Assembly (NCBI RefSeq): GCF_003054055.1
Contig: NZ_QBKI01000010.1
Location: 124,001 to 188,000, forward strand
DNA length: 64,000 bases
Reading direction: 5' to 3'
From: Pontibacter mucosus
GTDB lineage: Bacteria; Bacteroidota; Bacteroidia; Cytophagales; Hymenobacteraceae
The position numbers were made by a program, and so were the translations under genes. Shown here piece by piece: positions 36,499 through 45,926 of this stretch. The stretch's first letter is position 1, and each line of letters starts with the position of its first letter. A model generated the notes under the pieces. It saw only the letters and a list, made by a program, of their open reading frames with translations. It ran no database searches and was not told the origin of the DNA.

Positions 36499-37956
36499 TC
36501 ATAAAGGAATTTCAATTGCAAGATTATCATTGGCATCATCCACAACCTTACTATTGAACTTCGCAATATACCTCTCTGTAGCTACGATACTTTGATGATT
36601 AAGACTCTTCGAAATAGCATAAATATCTGCACCAACATCTAACATTAAATTTGTATAAGTATGTCGTGCCACATGGCTGGTAATATTCATGTCAATATCG
36701 GCTGCCTTCTGAAGTTCTTTTAAAGCTTTGTTATATATAGTTGTCCTACTTTCAATCTGGTTGAACTGCTTCTTTGTAGGGTCATAGATGTTAAAGTTTT
36801 TGAAGGTTTCTACATCTAAGCCAGGAAACACAAATAGCTTAGGAAACTTTGTAGACAGTCCTCTCAAAACTTTACTGGTTGCCTCAGTTAACTTATGTTT
36901 TAAAAATTTAAGTTGTTGGTCTTCTTTGTATTCATCTTGCTTAGCTATTCTTTCTTCGATAGGTGAGTTTAAAGCCGGATTAATTTCTTTCCATTTTTTC
37001 AATAAGTCTAAACTAATTGTGGCAGGCATCTCACTCTGCTTCTCCTTTATGTAGTCTTTGTATTCGGTGTACCACTTTAGAAAATCTGCGTAGCTTTTTA
37101 AAGCTTTTGCTTCTTCCGTTTCAACTACCCGTTCAGCTAATAATAGCTTTAAGTTTGTATTTAGTTTAACCGAAAGCTGTTGCTTGGTTTTATACATTAT
37201 ATATGTGATTCTATCACTTTTTATGCTACCAAACGATAGTAGATGTAAATCAGAGGTGCGCATACCACAGCACATAATTGAGAAAAGGAATCTTAACCTT
37301 ACATCCTTCAATGCTTTAGTTGCAGGGTCTAAATCTATAATTCTTTGAACTTCAGCTTTTGATAAATATTTGTCAACAGTGCTTTCTCTTTCAAGCTGAA
37401 TGTTCAGAAATGGGTGTTTTAAGTATGAGTAAGCATCAGCTTTTATAGCTTTGTTAATGGTAGTCTTGTAGTGTTTAAGATATCTGTTGGTTGTGTTAGC
37501 ACTTAAATTTTTATCTTCTAATAAATACCTCTTAAATCTTAAAACGAAATCTTCATTGATGTCAGCAAATAGTAAATCACTCTTATTCAGGGTTAGCGTG
37601 TAATCTGTGATGGTTTTAAGAAGAGTATTATATTTCTTCTGTGAGCCAATACTAAGACTTGGGATTAAGCCTCTATAAAATACGGTATAACTGTTTTTAT
37701 CAGCTTTTATTTTTTCTGATGCGTTGTCTGCTGTACCGTATTCATCTTCAAACTCTTTTATTTTATTATTGATGTCTTTGTAGTCAATTTTATCTGTAGC
37801 TTTTACTCTGCTTTTTTCTTTATTCCAGTAGGCTATCGGCACTTTAATTCCCAATGACTTCCATGACTGATTTGTTCTATTCTCAATAACACGAAGTTTA
37901 AGCATTCCTTCTTTAGCGTTACCTCTCTTTACCAGTACAACTTTAACAGATTTCAT
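36499..37956 (-). CDS. int: tyrosine site-specific recombinase, integrase of the ssrA island
   Basis: A Bacteroidota-type phage integrase of 485 aa: N-terminal arm-binding domain (about 1-80), SAM-like core-binding domain (about 95-190), catalytic domain to the end. The active-site residues are R in MCCGMRTSDLHLL, H-x-x-R in SHVARHTYTNLM, H in SLNHQS and the nucleophile Y in ATERYIAKF. An Arg/Lys-rich insert (about 290-375) separates boxes I and II. It is read away from attR, which lies 140 bp upstream of its start, the normal position for the enzyme that inserted this island into ssrA. The upstream 140 bp should hold its promoter and attP arm sites. Confidence 0.92.
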   Translation of the reverse strand: MKSVKVVLVKRGNAKEGMLKLRVIENRTNQSWKSLGIKVPIAYWNKEKSRVKATDKIDYKDINNKIKEFEDEYGTADNASEKIKADKNSYTVFYRGLIPSLSIGSQKKYNTLLKTITDYTLTLNKSDLLFADINEDFVLRFKRYLLEDKNLSANTTNRYLKHYKTTINKAIKADAYSYLKHPFLNIQLERESTVDKYLSKAEVQRIIDLDPATKALKDVRLRFLFSIMCCGMRTSDLHLLSFGSIKSDRITYIMYKTKQQLSVKLNTNLKLLLAERVVETEEAKALKSYADFLKWYTEYKDYIKEKQSEMPATISLDLLKKWKEINPALNSPIEERIAKQDEYKEDQQLKFLKHKLTEATSKVLRGLSTKFPKLFVFPGLDVETFKNFNIYDPTKKQFNQIESRTTIYNKALKELQKAADIDMNITSHVARHTYTNLMLDVGADIYAISKSLNHQSIVATERYIAKFNSKVVDDANDNLAIEIPL

Positions 37957-38095
37957 ATATAGCTATTTAACTATACAAAAGTAGGTGATGCACAACAATT
38001 GCACAACAAAAGTGTTAATGTTTATTGAATTATATGATTGTTGATGTTGGTAAGTGTATTGATAATCAATAATATACATTTTGTTATGTTGACTA

Positions 38096-38117
38096 TTCGA
38101 ATCCCTGCATCTCCACT
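38096..38117 (+). other. attR of the ssrA island
   Basis: An exact 22-bp copy of the ssrA 3' end at 20899-20920, 140 bp from the integrase start. The bases upstream (GACTA) do not continue the ssrA match, so the copy is an attachment core and not a second ssrA. Confidence 0.85.
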
Positions 38118-38140
38118 TAGTAACTTATCAAGTAGCATAA

Positions 38141-38178
38141 AAAGCCCTTAAATCAGCGATTTAAGGGCTTTTTTGTTT
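38141..38178 (+). terminator. displaced original ssrA terminator
   Basis: AAAGCCCTTAAATC pairs with GATTTAAGGGCTTT around AGC, followed by a T run. It is 24 bp past attR, where the ssrA terminator would have stood before integration. Confidence 0.75.
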
Positions 38179-38225
38179 TTAGCCCCACCTGAATTTTTCA
38201 TTTTTTCTCCTTTCTGAGGTGCCTG

Positions 38226-38316
38226 AATCGGGTACCCGAGGCTAATCCGATTTCGGGTATCCGAATTTGTTGTAACAAGTTGAATATCATTAAGATGTAC
38301 GGGTGCTGTACATCTT
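38226..38316. promoter_or_regulatory. repeated operator-like sites upstream of the second integrase
   Basis: TCGGGTACCCGA (partly palindromic) and TCGGGTATCCGA repeat 28 bp apart at about 38227 and 38253. AAGATGTAC/GTACATCTT forms a 9-bp inverted repeat at 38292-38316. They lie in the leader of the integrase gene and may be operators or arm-type integrase sites. Confidence 0.4.
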
Positions 38317-38365
38317 GTGCGCCCTCTGATTGATTATTAAATTTAAGAGTAAAAGGAGGAGTAAA

Positions 38366-39589
38366 ATGGACACCAAAATCAGTATCCTGTTCTACGGCAG
38401 GAAAGCCAAGACCACCAGAGACAATCTCTTGCCGATCTACCTGCGCGTCACCATCCAGGGCCGGCGGCTGGAGCTGAGCACCCACCGCTATGTCTCGCCC
38501 GAGCGGTGGTCCGTGGAGGCAGGCAAGGTGAAGGGCAGCTCAGCGGAGGCCAGAGGTATCAATGCTTACCTAGATACGCTCAGGACCAAAGCCTACGCCC
38601 ACCACCGGGAGCTGCTGCAGGAAGGCAGGCCTGTAAACGTGGACACTTTTAAAGAAAAGTGGATGGGAGTGGAGGAGAAGCCGGTAATGTTGCTGGAGGT
38701 GTTCCAGATGCACAATGACCAGGTGAGCGAGCTGGTAGGGAAAGATTACGCCCCCGGCACGCTGACCCGTTACAAGACTTCCCTGCAGCACACCCGGGAC
38801 TTTATCCGGTGGAAGTACAGCGCCGAGGACATCGATGTGAAGAGGCTATCCTACAGGTTCATCACCGATTATGAGTTCTGGTTCAAGAGCGTTCGGAACT
38901 GCAATCACAACACCGCGATGAAGTACCTGGCCAACTTCAAGAAGGTCATCCACCTCTGCCTCAGAAACGGCTGGCTGGAGCGCGACCCTTTCCTGGGCTT
39001 TAAAATGAATAAGAAGGAAGTGGTGCGGGAGTATCTCTCAGAGGCTGAGCTTCAGCGGATGGCAGCCAAGGAGTTCGCCACCGACAGGTTGGGCCAGGTG
39101 CGCGACGTTTTTCTGTTCAGCTGCTACACTGGCCTTGCCTACGTGGACGTGCAGAAGCTCAAGCGCTCTGAAATCCGCGAGGGCATGGACGGGGAAAGAT
39201 GGATCTTTACCAGAAGGCAGAAGACGGAGACACCCTCGCGGATCCCGCTCCTGCCGGTGGCCCTAGACATCCTGGACCGTTACCAGGAGCACCCGCAGTG
39301 CCTCTACCAGGATAGGGTGCTGCCGGTGCTGAGCAACCAGAAGATGAACGCCTACCTCAAGGAGATCGCCGATCTGTGCGAAATCCAAAAGACGCTTACC
39401 TTCCACATTGCCCGCCACACCTTTGCCACCACCGTCACCCTCTCTAACGGAGTGCCGATTGAGACGGTGAGCCGCATGCTGGGGCACCGCAACCTAAGAA
39501 CTACCCAGCACTACGCTAAGATCCTGGACCAAAAGGTGAGTGATGACATGCAGCAGCTGCGGGATAGGCTCACTAGAAGAGAGTCATGA
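38366..39589 (+). CDS. tyrosine site-specific recombinase of the second element (407 aa)
   Basis: ATG 38366 is preceded by a clear Shine-Dalgarno sequence (AGGAGGAG), unusual in this window, and is preferred over the frame start at 38330. N-terminal KISILFYGRKAKT and Arm-DNA-bind_5-like PIYLRVTIQGRRLELST are typical of CTnDOT/Tn916-like Bacteroidota integrases. The SAM-like domain spans about 105-200. The catalytic residues are R (SCYTGLAYVDVQKL replaces the usual TGxR, see findings), H-x-x-R in FHIARHTFATTV, H in MLGHRNLRTTQHYAKIL, and Y in the same segment. It is markedly more GC-rich than the ssrA island next to it. Confidence 0.88.
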   Translation: MDTKISILFYGRKAKTTRDNLLPIYLRVTIQGRRLELSTHRYVSPERWSVEAGKVKGSSAEARGINAYLDTLRTKAYAHHRELLQEGRPVNVDTFKEKWMGVEEKPVMLLEVFQMHNDQVSELVGKDYAPGTLTRYKTSLQHTRDFIRWKYSAEDIDVKRLSYRFITDYEFWFKSVRNCNHNTAMKYLANFKKVIHLCLRNGWLERDPFLGFKMNKKEVVREYLSEAELQRMAAKEFATDRLGQVRDVFLFSCYTGLAYVDVQKLKRSEIREGMDGERWIFTRRQKTETPSRIPLLPVALDILDRYQEHPQCLYQDRVLPVLSNQKMNAYLKEIADLCEIQKTLTFHIARHTFATTVTLSNGVPIETVSRMLGHRNLRTTQHYAKILDQKVSDDMQQLRDRLTRRES

Positions 39590-39735
39590 ACAACCGCTCA
39601 TTTATATTATCTGAGTTGCCACCGACTTATCCTCCTATGGCAGATATAGAGCTGAGCAAGAAGCTATTTGTGAGAAATAGTGATGAACAAGCGCACACCT
39701 TGCAGATTTTAGGAAATTGTCCCGTCCTCAAATAG
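39586..39735 (+). CDS. small ORF (49 aa) overlapping the integrase stop
   Basis: ATGA overlap with the integrase stop (39586-39589) suggests translational coupling. The peptide begins MNNRSFILSELPPTYPPMAD and ends at TAG 39733-39735. Its composition is protein-like, but no family is known. It could be a short accessory protein or chance. The 240 bp that follow are AT-rich and hold no gene I can support. Confidence 0.35.
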   Translation: MNNRSFILSELPPTYPPMADIELSKKLFVRNSDEQAHTLQILGNCPVLK

Positions 39736-39974
39736 GTTGGCAGGAAGTTTAATCTTATTCGGCATAATTCATATTCTTAAAGCAACTAGTAAGATGTAAT
39801 TAATATTTCATTTTTGATGAAATGTTTTAATGATAATAAATAATGTTTATTTGTAATTAAACAAATATGTTTTTATATTTAATAAAATTTATTATATAAA
39901 ACATGATAAATTTTATTAAACGTTTGTGCGTTCACTATGTCTATTATCCAATATAAATTCAAAAAGATTCTATA

Positions 39975-40526
39975 ATGTATAAAATTAAGAGACTACTGAG
40001 CTATCTACTGTTATTATTTATAGCAGCCTGCAGCAAAGGCAAAGAGGAAAAGAGCACATCTTATAATGTGACCGCGAATAATGATGCTGTTTTTCGAATT
40101 AATATCGATAGGAAAGTTTCAGGCAATGGTTGTACTCAAGGATATATTTTAGTTAATGATGAAGTAATTAGCTATTCCTTAGAGTTGCCTGATTTAGACA
40201 ATATCAATTATATATCATCAATTCCTAAGGGTACATATAGCGCTAAAATCAGAACAGATGGTTCGAAGGGTTGGCGGATTGAATTAGAAAATGTGCCAAA
40301 CAGAAAAAATATTCAGATCCACGTGGGAAATTATACTCGTCAAATATTGGGGTGCATTTTGATTGGAACCAAAGTGAGTCTGGAAAATTGTACTGTAACC
40401 AATAACTATAAGCATGAAGCTATGAAAAACCTGCAAAATAAATTTAACCAATTTACTGAAAATTTAAAGCTTGGCGAAAGCCCGGCTTCTCCTGTCATGA
40501 TTGAAGTTAAGATAAGTGGCATATAA
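39975..40526 (+). CDS. DUF5675-like lipoprotein (183 aa)
   Basis: A lipoprotein signal peptide (LLLLFIAAC, C19) is followed by a domain resembling DUF5675: GCTQGYILVNDEVISYSLELPD, SSIPKGTYSAKI, NRKNIQIHVGNYTRQILGCILIG. The His/Asn/Cys positions (IHVGNY, GCI) are the conserved ones of that family. DUF5675 proteins are often encoded near phage lysis or toxin genes; the activity is unproven. A C-terminal helix (about 150-175) is extra. The gene lies 200 bp before the large Tat-signal protein, on the same strand, with similar AT-rich composition, so it is likely part of the same cargo. Confidence 0.6.
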   Translation: MYKIKRLLSYLLLLFIAACSKGKEEKSTSYNVTANNDAVFRINIDRKVSGNGCTQGYILVNDEVISYSLELPDLDNINYISSIPKGTYSAKIRTDGSKGWRIELENVPNRKNIQIHVGNYTRQILGCILIGTKVSLENCTVTNNYKHEAMKNLQNKFNQFTENLKLGESPASPVMIEVKISGI

Positions 40527-40729
40527 AATTAGGGCTCTTTGTATAAAAATCACATCTGTAATGTAGTAAAGCTTTACTATTGAATCTGAAACCCAAGGGC
40601 TTATTCCTGACTATAGTATCTGCACAGATATTTTTAACTTATAATATGTCTAATGAATATTATGTCTAAGCAGTATTAAGAATATTGAGTTGTAACTAAT
40701 ATTAATATTATATAAGCGCGGATTTGTAT

Positions 40730-43700
40730 ATGAACAGTAAAGATAGGGCAACTTCGCGGAGAACCTTCCTCAAGAATGTTTCGATTATTGGCGCGGGCTC
40801 CCTTTATTTACCTGAACAATTTATAAAGGTATTTAGCCAAACTAGCGCTCTTACTGTGAAGGATCTACAGCAGCCAGATCTAACTTGCGAACTTGTACGA
40901 CCCGAGGACTTGCTTTATTTAAAGTTTTCCTTCTATAATGCTAGACTGACTGCTGGAGGTTTTCTAGTTCCTCAAAAAAAAGCAGAGCCTCTTTTCCTCT
41001 ACGTTCAAGTACCAGCTCAGCATGTGGCAGAGGAGTTATCAGGAAAAAAAGTCCTACAACGACGCGATTTTACTAGGCTTCATTCTTTTCTCGGGACCAA
41101 CACCCTTATAGCCTTTAGATTAATAAACCCATCACAAAGAATCAGATTAACACCCACGGATTTGTTGGATTGGGGGAACAACTTTCAAATGGTGACGATT
41201 GATGATTATGCTGTTCGTCAAAATAATACAGTCATCAGCTACGCAGGACCTGTATCACGGCTTAAAAATGAATTTGGAGAGTTGGGTGACCAGGCAGATA
41301 TGCGTACTCTTCATTTGAATTTTGATAATGACCGGGATTCATTATGGCCGCTTACTAAATTTGAAGTACCGTACAAAATGCTTCTAGCTCCAATTGCCGA
41401 ACCGGTTTACGAGGAGGCGACACAGGAATTTAGTAGAAAGTATGGTGCCCATGAATTCCTGAAAAAGGATAATAATATCATTATTGAACACATTAGCAAT
41501 TACGGCAGAACTTCTATTGTGAGGCCATGGCAAAACCAGCTCGTTTTTCGCAGCTTTGACAATGAGGTAATGGATCCGAGATTCAAAGTAGTTCATTGGT
41601 TTTGCCAGCGCTCCATAGATAACGACACGGTAGCAGAACTTATTCCTGCACCTATTCACCGGGAAGAGCTGCATGACCTGACAATGCGCCCTGAATGGGA
41701 TCGGGATGTATTCTCAAAACTGTTCAAAATATCTGCACTTGGGAGCACTGCCATTCTGAAGTATAAAAATGATAATCCCTTAGAGTATGCCACTGTCGCG
41801 TGGGAGCAGGAAATAAAATACGCCCGTGATAATTATGTATCAATCACCTTTCGGGCTGTTGATGTTTTTACGGGCATCAAACTGCTAATCTCTATCGTGG
41901 CAGAGCGTGAATATGAGTTTGGAATTTCCTTTCTTCCCAAACTCTATTATGTTACCTATGCTGAAAAGGAAAAAAACTACACAGATTCGGTGACCATTAG
42001 TAAAGTCCCCTTTGTAAAAATCATTCCTCAGTCGACAGGAGCATTCTTTGAGCCCCATGGCGTTAATGAAACCTTCAACAAAGCATACCATGTTGCTAAG
42101 GCCAATCCCTACACCGCCCCGGCTGGCAACCTAATTTTTGATAATCTTCTCACTTTTGACTATATCGGAATCGATAAGGATGGTAAGGAACATCCGTTTC
42201 AGGCAAAAATTATATTCATACCTGCTGAATCATACCAAATTACTGGTGGTACTTACTCATATAGTCCTCGGAGCGGCCAATCCAAAGATTACCCTGCAAA
42301 TGCAATAGTAGATATTAATCACATTGGCTTACTGAACCCATCGCGTCAGGAAAAGTACCAAGGTGCCCCACGAACTATACCTTGCCAAGGCAGTACTTCA
42401 GATACCTATTGGTATAGACTAATAAAGACTTTTGACAAACCCCAGGAAGCTGCTCTTACACAAACGCTTAACGCAGTACGACAGCATGTTATGCATGCGG
42501 CTCACAAACCCTGCTATACCCTGTCTATTAATGCAGAATTGACTTACGCCCGTCTTAACGGTCTGAAACAGGACCGTAAAACAGTTACTGCCAGTGGTGG
42601 AACTGAAAACATAAGCCCTTTGCGTAAGGATGCTGCCAACGCTACCTTTAACACAAAGGACCTGATAATTCTTTGTGATATTAACCGAAAGCTTTATGTT
42701 GATGGCAGAGATGCTGCAGACAACTTTCTGGAGTATCACCCATTGATGGCTTACCTAGAGGAGTCGAACGTGATTATATCACAACTGGACCAAATCGAAG
42801 GAAGTCAGCATTACCGACCAGTAAAATATGCTACCTCCTATTTTGTAGCAGAGCTGGATATTGACCAGGATGATCCTGGGAACCGGGCCAAATTGCTTTT
42901 CCAATTAGTGAATCCTATCAGCGATTTCTTTTCCAAAAATTTCCGTAGTGCCGGTGCTATGGTCAACCCAGGGATTGTAATCAGCCATATATCTGTCCTT
43001 GAGCAAAGTATTGCCTATAACGAAACACACAACGCACCAGCTGTAGGAGCAGTAGCTTCCATGGGTAGCGCGGACTTGCCCAGCATGGTGAGTAGTGCTT
43101 CTATTTTCCGCAACTTGAATGCAGAGATTCTGGGCATCCCCCTTAAAGCTATTGTGGAAGAGTTTATTCCGGTAGAGGATTTGCCTGTTTTTAACTATCT
43201 GAAGCAGGCAGAGGAATCCATTCAAAAGATCAAGAATCTTGCGGTACAGTACCAGACTACGATTGGTCAATGGATAGATGAATACCAAAAAATCAAAGAA
43301 GAACTTGCAAGATACTTGAATGAATTCAACTCTTTAGGACTAAAAATTAACTCAATAGCAAACAACCCTGTCCGTGCTTGGTTTGAAAGCATGATTCGGC
43401 AATCGTCGACTTTAAACTATTACCGCTCGCAAGTTGCTTCGTTAAGACAGCTCACTCCAAAATATAACGATTACAAAAACCAAGTTTTAAAATCTATTGA
43501 CGATTATGCCTCTACTAAGTATGGTCTCAAAGCAGCCGATGTGACGGCGTTATTACAGAGTCCTAATCTCACTCTCCTAGAATCCCTGCTGAAGAAAGCC
43601 AAAGAAATTGAGGAAAAAACTAAGAATCAAGAAAGTTACTCCCCGCGACTTTTCAAAGAGGCCGTTAAGTATAGTGGTATTATTGAGCTTGTCCGTATGC

Positions 43701-45919
43701 CCAAGCTTAATAATGCGTTTCTTGATCTTCTGGAAATGAAGCCAGCTATCGCTAATCAATACCAAGATTACTTTAAGGCTTTTGCAGAAGGATACCAAGA
43801 AGCAATTGTATTTGCCGATGCTATTCTAGAACAGGAAGCCAACCGAGTAAGCCAACAGATTAAGGATGCCCGAAACCATTTAGCCATAGAACTGAAGGAC
43901 GCACTAGATCAGAGTTATCATAAGTTTTTCGGGGAGCACCTTACTTGGGTTCTTAAAGCCTATGAGATTGCGGAAACTTACAAATATTATTATGACCAGT
44001 ATCATAATTTACACAGGGAAGATTATAGGACATTGGCGCAAGAGCGGCGGATTGCTATTGCTGAAACTTCCATCAACGAGCTGGAAGGAATGTTGGTTAA
44101 TGTCTTAAAGATCAAACTTCAAGGTATTTATATTCCTTCGTTTTCAAATGCCAATGCTGCTCTTCAACGCAATTTAACAGATTTGAAAAGAGATGTTATC
44201 GCCACGCTTGAGACTCAGGATAACAATCTATTTAGAAACTACGAAGAACATTACAATAAACTTCTTCGCGACCGTGTACAAAAGTCCCTAAAAGAGTACA
44301 CAGATCTGCTAGCAATTATTGATAGAAACTATGAGGAAGTCCTTAAAGAGTATCAGCGTTTACGTGAATTAATTGATAAGCGTGAAAATCTGATCCGTAG
44401 TTTTGTGCAAAACAAGATTGAAGAAGCTAAAAAAGACCTAGAGCGGCTGAAATCCGAATTAATAACAAAAGATAAAGGTTCGGCAGAGTACCAGGTAGTT
44501 ATGGAAAAAGTAGGGGCTATACAAAGTGTTATTCAGAAAGTTCAGGATCTCTCGTACCAAAAATTGGAATACCAGTACAATACCCGGCGTTTCCGGCAAG
44601 TTGCCATAGGCAATGTGGTTGAGTTTATTCCCCGTAATGCTGAACTAAAGGTGAATGTAGTCTATTCCATGGAACTGAACGTTCATGATCTGGACCGCCC
44701 TCCTTCCATTGCCCGTCAGTCATTTTTGACAGAAAGCACACTGACCAATTTTAAGCTAGGTGTACTTCAACTCTTGTACATCGATTTCCTGGAAGTGCGG
44801 TTTATTACCGGCTCTGATACCAAAGATGATTTCAAGGTGCGTATTCGGGATGTACAATTTGCAGGCTGCCTTAGTTTTGTGGAAGCTTTCCAAGATTATC
44901 TTCGTTCACTTGATAATAATCTTGTTTTTGACATAAATGCTTCTGGCGCACAGATTGGGTATGGGTTGTCAATACCGGATTTTACTGCGGGTTACTTTAA
45001 TTTTTTCAATTTTAACCTTAGTGCCCTTATTACCCTTCCTTTTGATCCAAAACAGAGTTTACAACTACAATTTGGATTTGGATCGCCACTGAACAAGTTT
45101 GGTTTGACCATAAGCGGCATTTTCGGGGGGCAGGGGTACTTCAATTTAATTGCTGAAACCCGTCGTGGGATTGTGGGAATAGAAATTGTGCTAGAGTTTG
45201 GTGCTATTTTCCAGCTTAACTTGGTAGTAGCCAGTGGTACTGCCTATCTGGTTGGAGGAATTTATATCCGGCGGTATGAAAGTCGATACCTAATTAAGGC
45301 CTATATACTGGCAGTAGGGCGGTTTAATGTACTCGGGCTATTCTCTGCTTCTATGTCCTTTTACCTGGGTATGGAAGGTGATGGCAATGTGCTAGAGGGC
45401 GAATGTACTATAAGGGTGTCCAAACGGTTCACCAGGTTTTTCGAGATATCAGTGAATTGCACGATGCGCAAAACCATCAAGGGAACACGGAGGGAAAGTC
45501 GAAATGAACCTGTTCTTGTTGCAGCATCGGAGCAGGCGCAGCTGGCCGCAGCCGGGCTGACGGTATTAGACACTAACCTGACACATAAACAGTTCTACAG
45601 CGATGAATATCTGTATGTGGTTCTGACTGGTCCTGCGCCCTCCAGCCTGAAACAAACCATCACTGGGCCGGGCATCAGTAGTCAGCAAGTCTTGTCAACA
45701 AATTCGTTTAAAAAGGTAGGCAATGAGCTCATTATGCCTATCCGGAAAACACTTAATGAACTAAAGCAGGAAGGGCAATACGAATTCTCAATTTCCTATA
45801 ATGACACTATGGTACTTTCCCGAAGCTTTTTCCTGATGAGCAATATAGGCACATACTGCGGTGGAAAAGAACCGTCTACGGTGAACGACTACGAATATTA
45901 TGCTTCTTATTACCAATAA
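40730..45919 (+). CDS. giant Tat-signal protein (1,729 aa), family unknown
   Basis: ATG 40730 is preferred over the TTG at 40724. The N-terminus has a twin-arginine motif (SRRTFLKN) and a mild hydrophobic stretch (VSIIGAGSLYL), so it should be exported folded. I recognise no named domain. Residues about 30-880 are mixed beta-rich. About 890-1290 are almost entirely helical, highly charged and coiled-coil-like (for example KEYQRLRELIDKRENL, KIEEAKKDLERLKSE). About 1420-1600 are glycine- and aromatic-rich beta strands (LQFGFGSPLNKFGLTISG, IEIVLEFGAIFQL, FSASMSFYLGMEGDGN), with a barrel- or scaffold-like repeat pattern. The last 130 residues form an Ig-like segment. It begins a tight three-gene run with the 1,340-aa protein 7 bp downstream. 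Confidence 0.7.
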   Translation: MNSKDRATSRRTFLKNVSIIGAGSLYLPEQFIKVFSQTSALTVKDLQQPDLTCELVRPEDLLYLKFSFYNARLTAGGFLVPQKKAEPLFLYVQVPAQHVAEELSGKKVLQRRDFTRLHSFLGTNTLIAFRLINPSQRIRLTPTDLLDWGNNFQMVTIDDYAVRQNNTVISYAGPVSRLKNEFGELGDQADMRTLHLNFDNDRDSLWPLTKFEVPYKMLLAPIAEPVYEEATQEFSRKYGAHEFLKKDNNIIIEHISNYGRTSIVRPWQNQLVFRSFDNEVMDPRFKVVHWFCQRSIDNDTVAELIPAPIHREELHDLTMRPEWDRDVFSKLFKISALGSTAILKYKNDNPLEYATVAWEQEIKYARDNYVSITFRAVDVFTGIKLLISIVAEREYEFGISFLPKLYYVTYAEKEKNYTDSVTISKVPFVKIIPQSTGAFFEPHGVNETFNKAYHVAKANPYTAPAGNLIFDNLLTFDYIGIDKDGKEHPFQAKIIFIPAESYQITGGTYSYSPRSGQSKDYPANAIVDINHIGLLNPSRQEKYQGAPRTIPCQGSTSDTYWYRLIKTFDKPQEAALTQTLNAVRQHVMHAAHKPCYTLSINAELTYARLNGLKQDRKTVTASGGTENISPLRKDAANATFNTKDLIILCDINRKLYVDGRDAADNFLEYHPLMAYLEESNVIISQLDQIEGSQHYRPVKYATSYFVAELDIDQDDPGNRAKLLFQLVNPISDFFSKNFRSAGAMVNPGIVISHISVLEQSIAYNETHNAPAVGAVASMGSADLPSMVSSASIFRNLNAEILGIPLKAIVEEFIPVEDLPVFNYLKQAEESIQKIKNLAVQYQTTIGQWIDEYQKIKEELARYLNEFNSLGLKINSIANNPVRAWFESMIRQSSTLNYYRSQVASLRQLTPKYNDYKNQVLKSIDDYASTKYGLKAADVTALLQSPNLTLLESLLKKAKEIEEKTKNQESYSPRLFKEAVKYSGIIELVRMPKLNNAFLDLLEMKPAIANQYQDYFKAFAEGYQEAIVFADAILEQEANRVSQQIKDARNHLAIELKDALDQSYHKFFGEHLTWVLKAYEIAETYKYYYDQYHNLHREDYRTLAQERRIAIAETSINELEGMLVNVLKIKLQGIYIPSFSNANAALQRNLTDLKRDVIATLETQDNNLFRNYEEHYNKLLRDRVQKSLKEYTDLLAIIDRNYEEVLKEYQRLRELIDKRENLIRSFVQNKIEEAKKDLERLKSELITKDKGSAEYQVVMEKVGAIQSVIQKVQDLSYQKLEYQYNTRRFRQVAIGNVVEFIPRNAELKVNVVYSMELNVHDLDRPPSIARQSFLTESTLTNFKLGVLQLLYIDFLEVRFITGSDTKDDFKVRIRDVQFAGCLSFVEAFQDYLRSLDNNLVFDINASGAQIGYGLSIPDFTAGYFNFFNFNLSALITLPFDPKQSLQLQFGFGSPLNKFGLTISGIFGGQGYFNLIAETRRGIVGIEIVLEFGAIFQLNLVVASGTAYLVGGIYIRRYESRYLIKAYILAVGRFNVLGLFSASMSFYLGMEGDGNVLEGECTIRVSKRFTRFFEISVNCTMRKTIKGTRRESRNEPVLVAASEQAQLAAAGLTVLDTNLTHKQFYSDEYLYVVLTGPAPSSLKQTITGPGISSQQVLSTNSFKKVGNELIMPIRKTLNELKQEGQYEFSISYNDTMVLSRSFFLMSNIGTYCGGKEPSTVNDYEYYASYYQ

Positions 45920-45926
45920 AAATTAA

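Larger units (their letters stand above)
20919..38117. mobile_element. 17.2-kb genomic island integrated in ssrA
   Basis: The region is bounded by a 22-bp direct repeat of the ssrA 3' end. It carries a tyrosine integrase 140 bp inside the right repeat, is clearly more AT-rich than the flanks, and is nearly free of the TATACTT words that fill the chromosome to the left. The cargo is restriction-modification, HEPN, DUF262 and STAND NTPase genes, a polymerase-like protein, a serine recombinase and small hypotheticals. No conjugation or relaxase genes are seen inside these borders. A hairpin terminator at 38141-38171 just outside attR is probably the original ssrA terminator, displaced by the insertion. 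Confidence 0.88.

Noticed and set aside
38096..38117. A second ssrA copy
   Set aside because: Only the 22-bp end is present; no acceptor 5' half or tag frame precedes it.
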